NCBI GenBank assembly: GCA_013297865.1
Contig: JAAFIP010000009.1
Coordinates: 119,114 to 183,113 of the forward strand
DNA length: 64,000 nucleotides
From: Polaromonas sp.
Lineage (GTDB): Bacteria; Pseudomonadota; Gammaproteobacteria; Burkholderiales; Burkholderiaceae_C
Direction: 5' to 3'
Under the pieces are notes generated by a model. That model searched no databases, had not been told where the DNA came from, and was given only the letters and a program-made list of their open reading frames with translations. The first letter of the stretch is position 1. Each line of letters starts with the position of its first letter. Positions 42,340 to 51,378 of the stretch are shown piece by piece. Made by a program: the position numbers and the translations under genes.

Positions 42340-43172
42340 GGTCTTTGCACAAACGCTAGTACGCGTTGTTTGTCGGCAAAAGGCGCAATCTCAACGCCAA
42401 GTTCTTCTAGCTCAGCCAGCACTTCACGGCGTGCTTTACCTGGTGCCGTGTCGTCCGTCTCGCCGTTAACAGGGAACAGAACTTGGGGTGGCAGCAAGCC
42501 ACGTTTTTTTAGTGCATTGATACGCACAATCCATTGCCCACCGTGGTCTATTACTTTGGCAGCCTGCGCATGGTTTAAATGCAGGGGCTTGATAATTTGT
42601 ACGGGCTGGTCGTGCTCTACCGCTACAAACGGGAAGCTTGCATCGTATTCGTCATTGCCCACACGGCGCTCGTAAAAACGGTCTGCCATATGCACTTCTT
42701 TTAGCCAGTTGCGCACGCCACGGTTCAAAATCGCCTCTTGGTATTCGCGGGTTACAAAATTACGCTCTACATAAAACTGGAACAGCTGCTCAAGCTTTTG
42801 TTTTGGGTTGACAGTCATAGCCAAGCGGGGCTGGTCCATGCGCAGCATGCTCTCTAGCGGTTTGGTTAACTCGTTCCATAGCGCAAACGCGGCCGTGTCG
42901 TCCAGCGTCCGCAAGCGACGGTCTGTGCCAAAAAATTTGAATCTATCCGACACACGCTGCAGTTCTTCACGCGCAGTTTTCATGATTTCGCGGAAATCTT
43001 TGGGCTCAAACTGGTCGAAAAACTGCGTAACACGGCCATGTTTTTGGGTCAACACCTTGAAGCCAAAATAGCGTGCCTGTGGAGCAAACAAAATCACTCC
43101 CACGTTGGCGAACTCACCCGTCTCCACAAATGGGAGAAAGCGAACCACAGCGTAGTGGCAGGCGATGTTCAT
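42333..43172 (-). CDS. DUF3037 family protein, partner of the HipA-like kinase
   Basis: A 279 aa protein; the N-terminal half (YAVVRFLPFVETGEFANVGV and LFAPQARYFGFKVL) is diagnostic for DUF3037. The C-terminal part (about 195-279) seems to have a basic segment (AQAAKVIDHGGQWIVRINAL). The ATG overlaps the kinase stop (ATGA), so the two are translationally coupled; DUF3037 and HipA-like kinase genes are often found side by side. Function is unknown. An in-frame TTG five codons upstream is less likely. Confidence 0.85.
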   Translation of the reverse strand: MNIACHYAVVRFLPFVETGEFANVGVILFAPQARYFGFKVLTQKHGRVTQFFDQFEPKDFREIMKTAREELQRVSDRFKFFGTDRRLRTLDDTAAFALWNELTKPLESMLRMDQPRLAMTVNPKQKLEQLFQFYVERNFVTREYQEAILNRGVRNWLKEVHMADRFYERRVGNDEYDASFPFVAVEHDQPVQIIKPLHLNHAQAAKVIDHGGQWIVRINALKKRGLLPPQVLFPVNGETDDTAPGKARREVLAELEELGVEIAPFADKQRVLAFVQRPH

Positions 43173-43930
43173 GGTGCTAGGTTCCAAAAAGTATCTAAGC
43201 GACAGCGTGCAAGGGTTTGGTGCATACCATCTAAATCAATATTTGCTGGGTTTGTTTGCTCATAGTCAAGGAAACTCCAGCTAGGTGGAATAGTACCGCA
43301 TATCAAATCCCATGTTTCGAGTGCTTTCACTAGCCGTTTTTGCCACTCCAAGCGCTCAAAAGCGTCCGTACATACCTGAGTGAATGCATCTGCAAACACG
43401 TGGGTATGGCAAAAATCATCGGTAGAAAACTGGTCTTCAAAGGCTAAGTTGTGGTCAATCACCACCAAATGGGCCTCATCAGACTGGTTCCATAGCAAAT
43501 TGACGTTGCCGCCTAGTGCCGTCAGGCAGCGGTCGCCGTTATGTACCCACCAGTCAAACACGGCTACCGCTTTCTGTACTTCTATCGGCACTTCCAGCAC
43601 ATGGCTGGGTGTCAGCTCCACGCCCGTTGCCCTTTTGGAGCCAAACACGGTGCCAGGGCCTAAATCGTCCAGCTTGATTGTTCCCATTTGGGACGCAGCA
43701 ATTAGCTCGTCTGACACTTCGAGCAATGCAAACGGCGCTATCGGCAAACCCAAGGCCTGGGCAAGCTGCCCGCAAACCCACTCATTTACCAAGCCGCGTC
43801 GCGTGGCAATTCTGCCTTTGACAAAGTACACCTCGGCGTTGTCTGCCAAGCACACATAGGGCTGGGTGCGCCCTTGCTGAGAGCGGCCTAGAATTTCAGT
43901 AATGTACTGGGGCATAGTCGATATTTTCAC
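43169..43930 (-). CDS. HipA-like kinase (short HipA_2 type)
   Basis: A 253 aa protein, much shorter than classical HipA (about 440 aa) and lacking its N-terminal subdomain. Kinase features are K38 in VYFVKGR, the catalytic-loop-like DWWVHNGDR (126-134) and the metal-binding IDHNLAF (D159). HipA kinases phosphorylate aminoacyl-tRNA synthetases or other translation components, but the target of this short type is unknown. A GTG at 43930 overlaps the hsdS stop (GTGA); the alternative ATG is 43917. It sits inside the restriction operon between hsdS and DUF3037 with no HipB-like antitoxin next to it. Confidence 0.82.
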   Translation of the reverse strand: MKISTMPQYITEILGRSQQGRTQPYVCLADNAEVYFVKGRIATRRGLVNEWVCGQLAQALGLPIAPFALLEVSDELIAASQMGTIKLDDLGPGTVFGSKRATGVELTPSHVLEVPIEVQKAVAVFDWWVHNGDRCLTALGGNVNLLWNQSDEAHLVVIDHNLAFEDQFSTDDFCHTHVFADAFTQVCTDAFERLEWQKRLVKALETWDLICGTIPPSWSFLDYEQTNPANIDLDGMHQTLARCRLDTFWNLAP

Positions 43931-45222
43931 GCATCTCGGCGGGTCGGCGAAAATGCCTGCTGCAAGATCGACTGGCGTAGGCGTTTTGAGCGCTCTAGCT
44001 GGGTGCGCAGGGTTTGTTCGGTGCGGTCAATGACGCTCAGGCGGCGTTCTATTTCGGTAACAATTTCAAGTTGATTTTTTAACGACGGTACTGGCACTAA
44101 AACATTAGAAATGTCGCCTAAACCTAGTCCGGTTCTGGTTGCTCCACGCTGTTGCATGGTTAACTGCCTATTTCCTGTTTTGCTAGTCAGGAACCATGCA
44201 AGAAAACGAGGTGTACATAGATTATTTGGCCTAGCTAAAGCTACATGTTGGTTAACGTAAGCTTCTCCAATACCTTCTTCTACGACGCCAATACGCCCAA
44301 CGTCAGCTGTTACTGTAATTAGGATATCGTCTATTTCTAGTCGAGTCCGTTTTCCTTCTGCGCCTGAAGGCAATTGAACGCATTGCAGATCTTCCAGATC
44401 AAGTGCAATTTGATTCCTACGTACATTACCTACGCGTATGAATGCGGCTCCTGAAGATGCGTAGTACTTTGCCCATCCACGAGAACCACTGGTTACGTAG
44501 CTGAATAAATCACCCGCTTTGTGAAGGTTCTGGTCTCTGACTATGTCAAAGGACGCTTCTAAAACAGATTCGCGGTAGCGTTTGAGGTTGGTTTGTGCGC
44601 GGAGCAGGGCGGACTGGGCGGCGTCTAGGCGGGAGAGTTTTTCTTCGATTTCGGCGACTATGCGGTGTTGGGTGGGGAGAGGTGGAAGCGGTATTTTTAG
44701 TGACTCGAAAAAGTCTGTGGGAACACGCAATTGCCCTGCTGCCCCGCGCATGTTCATTCGTGCATCTTGCCGAATGTGATGCTGGAAAAGGAAATGCATC
44801 AAGTAATGCGATGACAGTCTTTCAGTAGGTCGTAATACGTGAAATTCTGTTGATCCAGCTGCGCGACCACCTTTGAGCCCGCGAGCTACTGCAAACTTGC
44901 CGTTCTCCATACATGGCGTAATTTTTGCAAAGATGACATCGTTATCTTGAAAGGCGGTGTAGCCTTTTTTTACCTCGTGCCATGGCCGTAAGGTGGTTGC
45001 ATCAAGATTTCCAGTCTCTTCTTCTACGCACTTCATTGGCACAAAAGAAACAACGTCGTCGTCGGCAATGGGCAACGTGAACTTGCGAGGGTTTAGCGTT
45101 ACAACTGTCGATAGTGGTACGAGTCCTTCGACAAGCCCAGGTTGAACGGAGTTGGTGGTGGTGCTGTCGGCGTGTTTTGCCTTTGCGCGGCTTTTCACTG
45201 CCGCCTTCTCTATCGTTTTCAA
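43927..45222 (-). CDS. hsdS: Type I restriction-modification specificity subunit HsdS
   Basis: A 431 aa protein with two target-recognition domains (about 35-180 and 235-390). Each is followed by a conserved helical spacer: IPLPPLPTQHRIVAEIEEKL and VPVPSLKNQLEIVTEIERRL. It selects the bipartite DNA target for HsdM and HsdR. The N-terminal ~25 residues are basic and not typical. Its base composition falls from about 44.9 kb down to 44.1 kb, the second recognition domain, as expected for exchanged specificity modules. It overlaps hsdR by 4 bases (ATGA) and the kinase gene by 3. Confidence 0.95.
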   Translation of the reverse strand: MKTIEKAAVKSRAKAKHADSTTTNSVQPGLVEGLVPLSTVVTLNPRKFTLPIADDDVVSFVPMKCVEEETGNLDATTLRPWHEVKKGYTAFQDNDVIFAKITPCMENGKFAVARGLKGGRAAGSTEFHVLRPTERLSSHYLMHFLFQHHIRQDARMNMRGAAGQLRVPTDFFESLKIPLPPLPTQHRIVAEIEEKLSRLDAAQSALLRAQTNLKRYRESVLEASFDIVRDQNLHKAGDLFSYVTSGSRGWAKYYASSGAAFIRVGNVRRNQIALDLEDLQCVQLPSGAEGKRTRLEIDDILITVTADVGRIGVVEEGIGEAYVNQHVALARPNNLCTPRFLAWFLTSKTGNRQLTMQQRGATRTGLGLGDISNVLVPVPSLKNQLEIVTEIERRLSVIDRTEQTLRTQLERSKRLRQSILQQAFSPTRRDA

Positions 45223-48062
45223 ACCAATACCTCATTCAATTCATCCATCACCGCGTCCAGCCGTTCGCCAAACACGCGCCAGGCGGGGCCCAGGTCGTTG
45301 CTGGCGTTGAGGGCATCGCGGTCTATGCTGCCGCTGGCGATGATGCGGTCGCGCATTTTGGCCAGCCAGCTTTTTTCGTCATCGGTAAAGGCCACGCCAG
45401 CGGCAGACTTGGTGGCGAGCCAGGTGGCGTAGCGGGCGTGTACGTGGGCCTCGAAGGGCTCTAGCACGGGGGCGGTGTGCATGGCGTAGCGCACCAGGCT
45501 GATCAAATCTGTCACGCGCTGCACTTTGCCTTGCACGGCCTTGCCATTGTTAGCTGCATGTCCAGCGCCCGCAGGGCTGCCCGTTTCGGCCTGGATTTGG
45601 TAGGCGCGCCACAGGGCTTCTTTGGTGAAGTGGTCGGGGCTTGCCTTGAGCTTGGCCTCTAGGTCTTCCAGCATGGCGTCGGTGAGGCGCAGGCGGCGGG
45701 GGCGGCTGTAGAGCACTTGTAGGGCTTCTATTTCGGCGTGGTGTTGCTCAATAAACTCTGCAAAGCTTTGCGTCAGACTGCGGGCTTTGTCGCGGGCGGC
45801 TTGGTCTAGCTCGCTGGTCAATAGCGTGTCGATGACGGCGGTGGCGATGGTTTGTTCGTTGCGCAGTTTCAGGGTTTCCAGCAAATTGCGTAGGGCAGGG
45901 TCACCAAAAGGTTTGCAGGCTTCTTCGACCAATGTATTGCGCGTTTCTGTATAAGAAAAAGTGGCATCACCGTGATCATTTATTGGGTTCTTAGCTATTA
46001 TTTCAATAGTATTGGCCAGCTCGTCTGCATCGCTTACGCGGCGCAGGTTTTGGGCAATATCGGTTAAGCTCAGGCCTACAAAGCCGCTGGCGGCCAGCGC
46101 TTCGCGCACTTGTTTGCGCTGCGGCGCGTCTAGCTGGTTATCTAGCCGCACCACACGGCTGGCCAGGCTTAGCAGGCTGCCCTGGGTTTGGTCGCCAAAG
46201 GCTACGCGCAGCATCAGGTCTTTAAAGTTCACGCCGGGTTCGCGGTCTAGCGGGGCGCTGTCGGTTTTGATACTTTCGGTGACGCCTACTGCGTCAAAGA
46301 TGACGAAGCGGTCTTTGTCCGCCGCTTCTATGCCGCTGCGGGCTTGCAGGTCGGTGGCGCTGATGGTGCGGGTGCCACGGCCTTTCATTTGTTCAAAATA
46401 GGTACGGCTTTTCACGTCGCGCATGAAGACCAGGCACTCCAGCGCCTTGATGTCGGTGCCCGTGGCGATCATGTCCACCGTCACAGCTACGCGCATGGCG
46501 GGGCTGTTGCGAAAGGCGGTGATGAGGTCTTTGGGCTTTTTGTAGCTGCGGTCAAGCTTGTCAAAGTATTTGTGGGTGATCTTGCTGCAAAACTCGTCAC
46601 CTTTGCCAAACACCTCTTTCACCATGGCCACTATGTCTTCGGCATGCACGTCGTCTTTGGCGAAGATCAAGGTTTTGGGCAGCATGCTGCGGCCTGAGAA
46701 CAGGGCGGGCACAGCGTCTTGAAAGGCTTGCAGCACGGTGCGGATTTGGCTGGGCACCACCACGCTGCGGTCTAGCTCGGTGGGTTTAAATTCAAGGTCT
46801 TCGTCTAGCTGTTCCCAGCGCTGGGCGCGGGTTTGGCGGTCGCGTTTGTCCACAAACAAGCCTGCTTCTACCTTGCCGCCATCGGCTGTCACCTCGGTTT
46901 TGATGCGCCAGACGATGTGGTCTACGTTCACCTTGTCCAGCACGGCGCGCTCGTAGCCGTATTCCATCACCAGGTTTTGGTTAAAAAAGCCGATGGTTTG
47001 CTTGGACGGCGTGGCCGTCAGGCCAATGAGGTGGGCGTCAAAATACTCCAGCACCTGGCGCCACAGGTTATAGATGCTGCGGTGGCATTCGTCGGTGACG
47101 ATGAAGTCGAAGGTTTCAATGGGGATGGCGGGGTTGTAGGCTACGTCCACGCCTTTGCCATTGGGTGTGGCCAGCACCTTGGCGGCCTCAGCACCCGTCA
47201 GGTCATCAGCCCCCTCGGGCAGCTCCTCGCCGCGCAGCATGCTGTACACGCGCTGCATGGTGGCGATGGTTACCCGCGCTACGGGGTCGATATGCGGGCC
47301 TTGCAGGTGTTGCACGTTGTACACCTGGGTGAACTTGCGGCCATCGCCGGGCAGGGTGTATTGGTCAAACTCGGCCATGGTTTGCTCGGCCAAATTGGTG
47401 CGGTCCACTAAAAACAGGATGCGCTTTGCACCGGCGTGCTTGATGAGGCGGTAGGCAAAGGTGGCGGCGGTGAAGGTTTTGCCAGCGCCTGTGGCCATTT
47501 GGATGAGGGCGCGGGGCAGGTCTTGCGCGTGGGATTTTTCCAGGTGGGTCACTGCCTCGATCTGGCATTGGCGCAGGCCGTGCACGTCCAGCGGGGGTAG
47601 GTGTTGCAGGCGCTCGCGCAGGGTGATAGGCTGGGCGGCCCATTCGGCCAATGTTTCAGGGCGGTGAAAGTTGAACACGCCACGCGCGCGGGGCGCCGGG
47701 TCGCGCATGTCGCGGAAGAAGGTTTCTACACCTGTGGATTCGTACAAAAAGGGCAACTGGCTGGCATGGGTACCTGCCAGCTGGGCCAGAAACTCGGGCA
47801 GGGCTGATGAGTAGCTGGCGGTTTGCTGCTGCACGCCAGACAGCGTAGCGCCTATCTTTTTGGCCTCAATCACGCCCAGCGGCTTTTTGTCCACTAGCAG
47901 CAGGTAGTCGCACGGCCCGGTTTTGAGTGGCACCTCGCGCAGGGCAATGGCGCGGGCGGCGTTGGGGTGAAACTGGCGGTAGTCCTGAACGGCCCAGCCA
48001 GCGGCTTCAAGCTGCTGGTCGATCTGCTGGCGGGCGAGTTGTTCGGGGCTGGATGGGGGCAT
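45219..48062 (-). CDS. hsdR: Type I restriction endonuclease subunit HsdR
   Basis: A 947 aa ATP-dependent translocase/nuclease. The N-terminal nuclease core has D52, E66 and K68 (CDYLLLVDKKPLGVIEAKK). The SF2 motor has Walker A ATGAGKT (190-196), LVDRTNLAEQT and DECH (324-327), with GRGTRTI as the arginine-finger motif, and an EcoEI-type C-terminal domain. All motifs look intact. It is the first gene of the island transcript (R-S-kinase-DUF3037), opposite to the common M-S-R order. Repeat R9 lies directly upstream, so the promoter must be within or before it. Confidence 0.96.
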   Translation of the reverse strand: MPPSSPEQLARQQIDQQLEAAGWAVQDYRQFHPNAARAIALREVPLKTGPCDYLLLVDKKPLGVIEAKKIGATLSGVQQQTASYSSALPEFLAQLAGTHASQLPFLYESTGVETFFRDMRDPAPRARGVFNFHRPETLAEWAAQPITLRERLQHLPPLDVHGLRQCQIEAVTHLEKSHAQDLPRALIQMATGAGKTFTAATFAYRLIKHAGAKRILFLVDRTNLAEQTMAEFDQYTLPGDGRKFTQVYNVQHLQGPHIDPVARVTIATMQRVYSMLRGEELPEGADDLTGAEAAKVLATPNGKGVDVAYNPAIPIETFDFIVTDECHRSIYNLWRQVLEYFDAHLIGLTATPSKQTIGFFNQNLVMEYGYERAVLDKVNVDHIVWRIKTEVTADGGKVEAGLFVDKRDRQTRAQRWEQLDEDLEFKPTELDRSVVVPSQIRTVLQAFQDAVPALFSGRSMLPKTLIFAKDDVHAEDIVAMVKEVFGKGDEFCSKITHKYFDKLDRSYKKPKDLITAFRNSPAMRVAVTVDMIATGTDIKALECLVFMRDVKSRTYFEQMKGRGTRTISATDLQARSGIEAADKDRFVIFDAVGVTESIKTDSAPLDREPGVNFKDLMLRVAFGDQTQGSLLSLASRVVRLDNQLDAPQRKQVREALAASGFVGLSLTDIAQNLRRVSDADELANTIEIIAKNPINDHGDATFSYTETRNTLVEEACKPFGDPALRNLLETLKLRNEQTIATAVIDTLLTSELDQAARDKARSLTQSFAEFIEQHHAEIEALQVLYSRPRRLRLTDAMLEDLEAKLKASPDHFTKEALWRAYQIQAETGSPAGAGHAANNGKAVQGKVQRVTDLISLVRYAMHTAPVLEPFEAHVHARYATWLATKSAAGVAFTDDEKSWLAKMRDRIIASGSIDRDALNASNDLGPAWRVFGERLDAVMDELNEVLV

Positions 48063-48074
48063 GGATAAGTAGAT

Positions 48075-48132
48075 GCTACACTATTTATAGCTGCTCCCGC
48101 GATATTCTATTGGCCTGGAGGCCGATTTAATG
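48075..48132 (+). repeat. Dispersed repeat copy R9
   Basis: An almost perfect consensus copy between hsdR and the FKBP gene. Its right end contains the TAA stop of the FKBP gene (minus strand); its left end is about 12 bases from the hsdR start. Confidence 0.92.
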
Positions 48133-48738
48133 TAGTTTTTTCACAAAATCTGCGGGCTTGATGCTGCGGTATTGCGCGTCGTCCAGCTCTTCGTCGCCTT
48201 CATCCTCGGCCGCTGCAGGGGTGCCGCCCAGTTTGAAGAAGCCTACGCCAGCGCTGCCTGCGCCGATCTCGTCTTCGGTGGCTTCGCGGATGGCGTTGAC
48301 CTTGAGGTGCAGGCGGATGGCGATGCCGGCTAAGGGGTGGTTGGCGTCGAGCACAACGTGTTCGGGGTAGATTTCGGTGATGGTGTAGGCGAGGTCTTTG
48401 GGCGCGCCTGGGCTGCAGCTTGGGGGCAGGCCCTGGAAAATCTGGCCTTCTTCAATCTTTTTGGGAAAGCACTTGCGCGGCTCCAGAAAGATGAGTTTGT
48501 CGATGAAGTCGCCAAAGGCGTCTTCGGGCTCCAGATGCAGGTTGAGCTCGTCGCCGACCTCATGGCCTTGCAGGGCTTCGTCCATCTTGGTCAGCAGGTC
48601 GCCGCCGCCCACCAAAAACTCCACCGGCTCGCTGAGCACGTCAAGCTCCTCGCCCAGGGTGTCTTTGAGGGTCCAGGTCAGGGCCACCACGCATTGTGGG
48701 GTGATGTGGGTGAGGGGGGCGTGAAAATCGTCATTCAT
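48127..48738 (-). CDS. FKBP-type peptidyl-prolyl isomerase (SlyD/SlpA-like)
   Basis: A 203 aa protein. The FKBP half is split by an insert-in-flap as in SlyD: SEPVEFLVGGGDLLTKMDEAL and GHEVGDELNLHLEPEDAFGD, then the flap, then NHPLAGIAIRLHLKVNAIRE. It should be a cytosolic folding catalyst/chaperone. The C-terminus is acidic (EDEGDEELDDAQYRSIKP) rather than His-rich, so SlyD-like nickel binding is not expected. ATG 48738 is chosen; the frame stays open far upstream only as a shadow of the divergent cupin gene, whose ATG is 16 bases away. Confidence 0.88.
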   Translation of the reverse strand: MNDDFHAPLTHITPQCVVALTWTLKDTLGEELDVLSEPVEFLVGGGDLLTKMDEALQGHEVGDELNLHLEPEDAFGDFIDKLIFLEPRKCFPKKIEEGQIFQGLPPSCSPGAPKDLAYTITEIYPEHVVLDANHPLAGIAIRLHLKVNAIREATEDEIGAGSAGVGFFKLGGTPAAAEDEGDEELDDAQYRSIKPADFVKKLH

Positions 48739-48754
48739 AAGGCAGAATTGTCCC

Positions 48755-49861
48755 ATGAATGTACAAAAGCCTCTCGCTTTGCTTGGCGGCATCTCGCCCG
48801 AGCAGTTTATGCACACCTGTTGGCAGAAAAAGCCGCTGCTGATCCGCGCTGCGCTGCCGGGCCTGCAGCCGCTGGTGGCGCGGGACGATCTGTTTGCCAT
48901 GGCGGCCAACGAAGCGGTAGAGTCGCGCCTGATCGAGCGCAAAAAAGAGGCCTGGTCGTTCAAGCATGGCCCGATCAGCACCACCCCGCCGCTCAAGCGC
49001 GCGGACTGGACGCTGCTGGTGCAGGGCGTGGACCAGCACCACGACGGCGTGCATGATTTGCTGCAGCAGTTTCGCTTTGTGCCCGACGCGCGGCTGGACG
49101 ACCTGATGATCTCGTATGCCAGCCAGGGCGGCGGGGTGGGGCCGCATTTTGACAGCTACGATGTGTTTTTGCTGCAGGCCAGCGGCCGCAGGCGCTGGCG
49201 CATTGGCGCGCAGAAGGACCTGAGCCTGCGCGATGACATGCCGCTGAAGATTCTGGCGAATTTTGCGCCCACGCAGGAGTTTGACCTGGAGCCTGGCGAC
49301 ATGCTCTACCTGCCGCCACGCTATGCCCACGACGGCGTGGCGCTGGACAACGACTGCCAGACCTATTCCATCGGCTTTCGCGCCCCCAGCACCGAGGAGC
49401 TGGCGCGCGAGCTGATGCACCGCGTGGCCGACGAGATCGAAGACGCATCGCTATATGCCGACCGCACCCAGGCCGCCACCGCGCAGCCCGGCGCTATCCC
49501 CGAGCCCCTGCAGGCCTTTGCCCAGCAGGCGGTAGCCAAGGCGCTGGCCGATGGCACGCTGATGCAGCAGATTCTGGGCGAATACCTCACCGAGCCCAAA
49601 CAGAACATCTGGTTTGACAGCGCCAAGCCGCCCAAAAAACTGGCCGCGCTGCGCCTGGACCGCCGCAGCCGCATGATGTATGACGCCAAGCATGTCTACC
49701 TCAACGGCGACAGCTGGAAGGTGGCGGGCAAGGACGCTAAGCTGCTGCGCAAGCTGGCCGATGAGCGCAGGCTGGATGCTGCGGATTTGGCCACTGCTTC
49801 CGCGGCTTTGACGAAAGCGCTGGGTCAGTTTATTGAACAAGGATGGGCCCATGCAGACTGA
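48755..49861 (+). CDS. JmjC-type cupin oxygenase, ribosomal protein L16 arginine hydroxylase-like
   Basis: A 368 aa Fe(II)/2-oxoglutarate-dependent oxygenase. The iron ligands are H131 and D133 (GVGPHFDSYDVFLLQ) and H192 (PPRYAHDGVA). The N-terminal JmjC barrel (about 1-215) is followed by a dimerisation region and a C-terminal winged-helix-like part, as in YcfD/RoxA, which hydroxylates an arginine of ribosomal protein L16. The assignment to RoxA rather than another JmjC enzyme is inferred from this architecture. The gene overlaps the next one by 11 bases. Confidence 0.85.
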   Translation: MNVQKPLALLGGISPEQFMHTCWQKKPLLIRAALPGLQPLVARDDLFAMAANEAVESRLIERKKEAWSFKHGPISTTPPLKRADWTLLVQGVDQHHDGVHDLLQQFRFVPDARLDDLMISYASQGGGVGPHFDSYDVFLLQASGRRRWRIGAQKDLSLRDDMPLKILANFAPTQEFDLEPGDMLYLPPRYAHDGVALDNDCQTYSIGFRAPSTEELARELMHRVADEIEDASLYADRTQAATAQPGAIPEPLQAFAQQAVAKALADGTLMQQILGEYLTEPKQNIWFDSAKPPKKLAALRLDRRSRMMYDAKHVYLNGDSWKVAGKDAKLLRKLADERRLDAADLATASAALTKALGQFIEQGWAHAD

Positions 49862-50351
49862 CAGCGCTCCCGCTTTGCCAGACGGCGTGTTTGAAGGCCG
49901 CAAGGCTTTTCAGGAGCTGGTGCGCAACGCGCTGGCGCAGGCGGCTGACCAGGGCTGGCGCGAGATCATCCTGTGTGACGCCAGCTTTGACGACTGGCCG
50001 CTGGGCGAGCGCGCGGTGATCGAGTCGCTGAGTGCCTGGAGCCAGACCGGCCGCAAATGCACCCTGCTGGCCAAGCGCTTTGACACCGTGCAGGCCAAGC
50101 ACCACCGCTTTGTCAGCTGGCGCGGGCAGTGGAGCCACATCATCGACGCGCGCGCCGTGCCCAGCGCCGACGCCACCGAGTTTCCCAGCGCCATCTACAC
50201 GCCCAGCTGGGTCATGCGCAGGCTGGATCTGGTGCGCAGCAAGGGCGTGTCGGGCAGCGAGGCCGCGCGCCGCCTGCTGCTGCGCGAGGAGCTGAGCGAA
50301 TGGCTGGGCAAAAGCACGCTGGCCTTCCCAGCGACCACGCTGGGTTTGTAG
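49851..50351 (+). CDS. Hypothetical protein, possibly phospholipase-D-fold remnant
   Basis: A 166 aa protein that I cannot place. ATG 49851 is chosen because AAGGA lies 7 bases upstream, and it overlaps the cupin gene. The sequence shows alternating strands and helices (REIILCDASFDDWPLGERAV, then GRKCTLLAKRFD and HHRFVSWRGQWSHIIDAR) that recall single-domain PLD-like proteins without an HKD motif. Translational coupling suggests a link to the cupin enzyme. The C-terminus PATTLGL and stop are duplicated in tandem just after the gene. Confidence 0.7.
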   Translation: MQTDSAPALPDGVFEGRKAFQELVRNALAQAADQGWREIILCDASFDDWPLGERAVIESLSAWSQTGRKCTLLAKRFDTVQAKHHRFVSWRGQWSHIIDARAVPSADATEFPSAIYTPSWVMRRLDLVRSKGVSGSEAARRLLLREELSEWLGKSTLAFPATTLGL

Positions 50352-50382
50352 GGCTTCCGGCGACCACACTGGGTTTGTAGGG
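50324..50382 (+). repeat. Two tandem 29-30 bp units at the end of the hypothetical gene
   Basis: Unit 1 (50324-50353) and unit 2 (50354-50382) share GCGACCAC, CTGGGTTTGTAGGG and the leading CTTCC. Unit 1 holds a perfect 7-bp hairpin, CCCAGCG (50327-50333) with CGCTGGG (50338-50344), followed by TTTG; in unit 2 it is partly broken. It may act as a weak terminator. Confidence 0.75.
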
Positions 50383-50439
50383 CTGCGGCCGCGGCGCCAG
50401 TGGCGATTCAGAGCCGCAGTCATGGGACAATCTGCGCTT

Positions 50440-51282
50440 ATGACCGAACGCTTCACCCTCGACACCTATGCCGTCATCGGCAACCCCATTGCCCAGTCCA
50501 AGTCTCCGCTGATCCACACACAGTTTGCGCACACCAGTGGGCAAGCCATGTACTACACCCGTTTGCTGGGCACCGTGGGCGCGTTTGCCGCAGAGGTAGA
50601 CGACTTTCGCGCCCAGGGCGCCAAGGGGCTGAACGTCACTGCGCCGTTCAAGCTGGACGCCTTTGCCTACGCGACCGACCTGAGCGAAGGCGCAAGGCTG
50701 GCAGGGGCTGTGAACGCGCTCAAGTTTGACGGTGACAGGGTCTATGCTGAGAATTTCGACGGCGTGGGCCTGGTTAACGACATTCAGCGCAATCTGGCGG
50801 TGCCGCTGGCAGGCAAGCGTGTGCTGCTGCTGGGCGCGGGCGGCGCGGCCCGCGGCGCGCTGCTGCCCCTGCTGCGCCAGCGGCCTGCGCGCCTGGTGCT
50901 GGCCAACCGCCAGTTGGACAAGGCGCAGGCTTTGGTAAGCGAGCAAGGCGCTGCAGCACAAGGCGTGCAGCTGGAAGCCAGCGACTATGCGCAGCTGCAG
51001 GGCCAGTTTGATGTGGTGATCAACGCCACTTCGGCCAGCCTGTTTGGCCAACTGCCGCCGCTGGCTGCGCAGGCTTTTGCACCGGGCTGCCTGGCCTATG
51101 AAATGGTCTATGGCAAAGGGGCCACGCCGTTTCTGCAACTGGCCCGTCAGTCAGGCGTCACGCGCCTGGCCGATGGTGTGGGCATGCTGGTAGAGCAGGC
51201 AGCCGAAGCCTTTGTGTGGTGGCGTGGCGTGCGGCCCGAGACCGCTGGTGTGATTGCACAGATCACGGTGCCGATTGCTTGA
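50440..51282 (+). CDS. aroE: Shikimate dehydrogenase
   Basis: A 280 aa NADPH-dependent enzyme of aromatic amino acid synthesis that reduces 3-dehydroshikimate. The substrate motif IGNPIAQSKSP, catalytic K71 in NVTAPFKLDAF, D107 in NFDGVGL (normally NTDG; the Thr is Phe here) and the NADP motif GAGGAARG are visible. ATG 50440 gives the family N-terminus MTERFTLDTY; another in-frame ATG lies six codons upstream. It appears to be monocistronic. Confidence 0.95.
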   Translation: MTERFTLDTYAVIGNPIAQSKSPLIHTQFAHTSGQAMYYTRLLGTVGAFAAEVDDFRAQGAKGLNVTAPFKLDAFAYATDLSEGARLAGAVNALKFDGDRVYAENFDGVGLVNDIQRNLAVPLAGKRVLLLGAGGAARGALLPLLRQRPARLVLANRQLDKAQALVSEQGAAAQGVQLEASDYAQLQGQFDVVINATSASLFGQLPPLAAQAFAPGCLAYEMVYGKGATPFLQLARQSGVTRLADGVGMLVEQAAEAFVWWRGVRPETAGVIAQITVPIA

Positions 51283-51378
51283 TGCATGGCTTGCGCAGAG
51301 CGCTGGGGTCTTTGTACAGCGCAGCGCTTTAGCCGCCGTGGGTAGTGCAAAAATGGCGGTATCTTTGTGGAGCAAGCC

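Noticed and set aside
45990..46012. Sequence AGCTATTATTTCAATAGT in hsdR as another repeat copy
   Set aside because: Only the left inverted-repeat arm resembles the element; the diagnostic core is absent.
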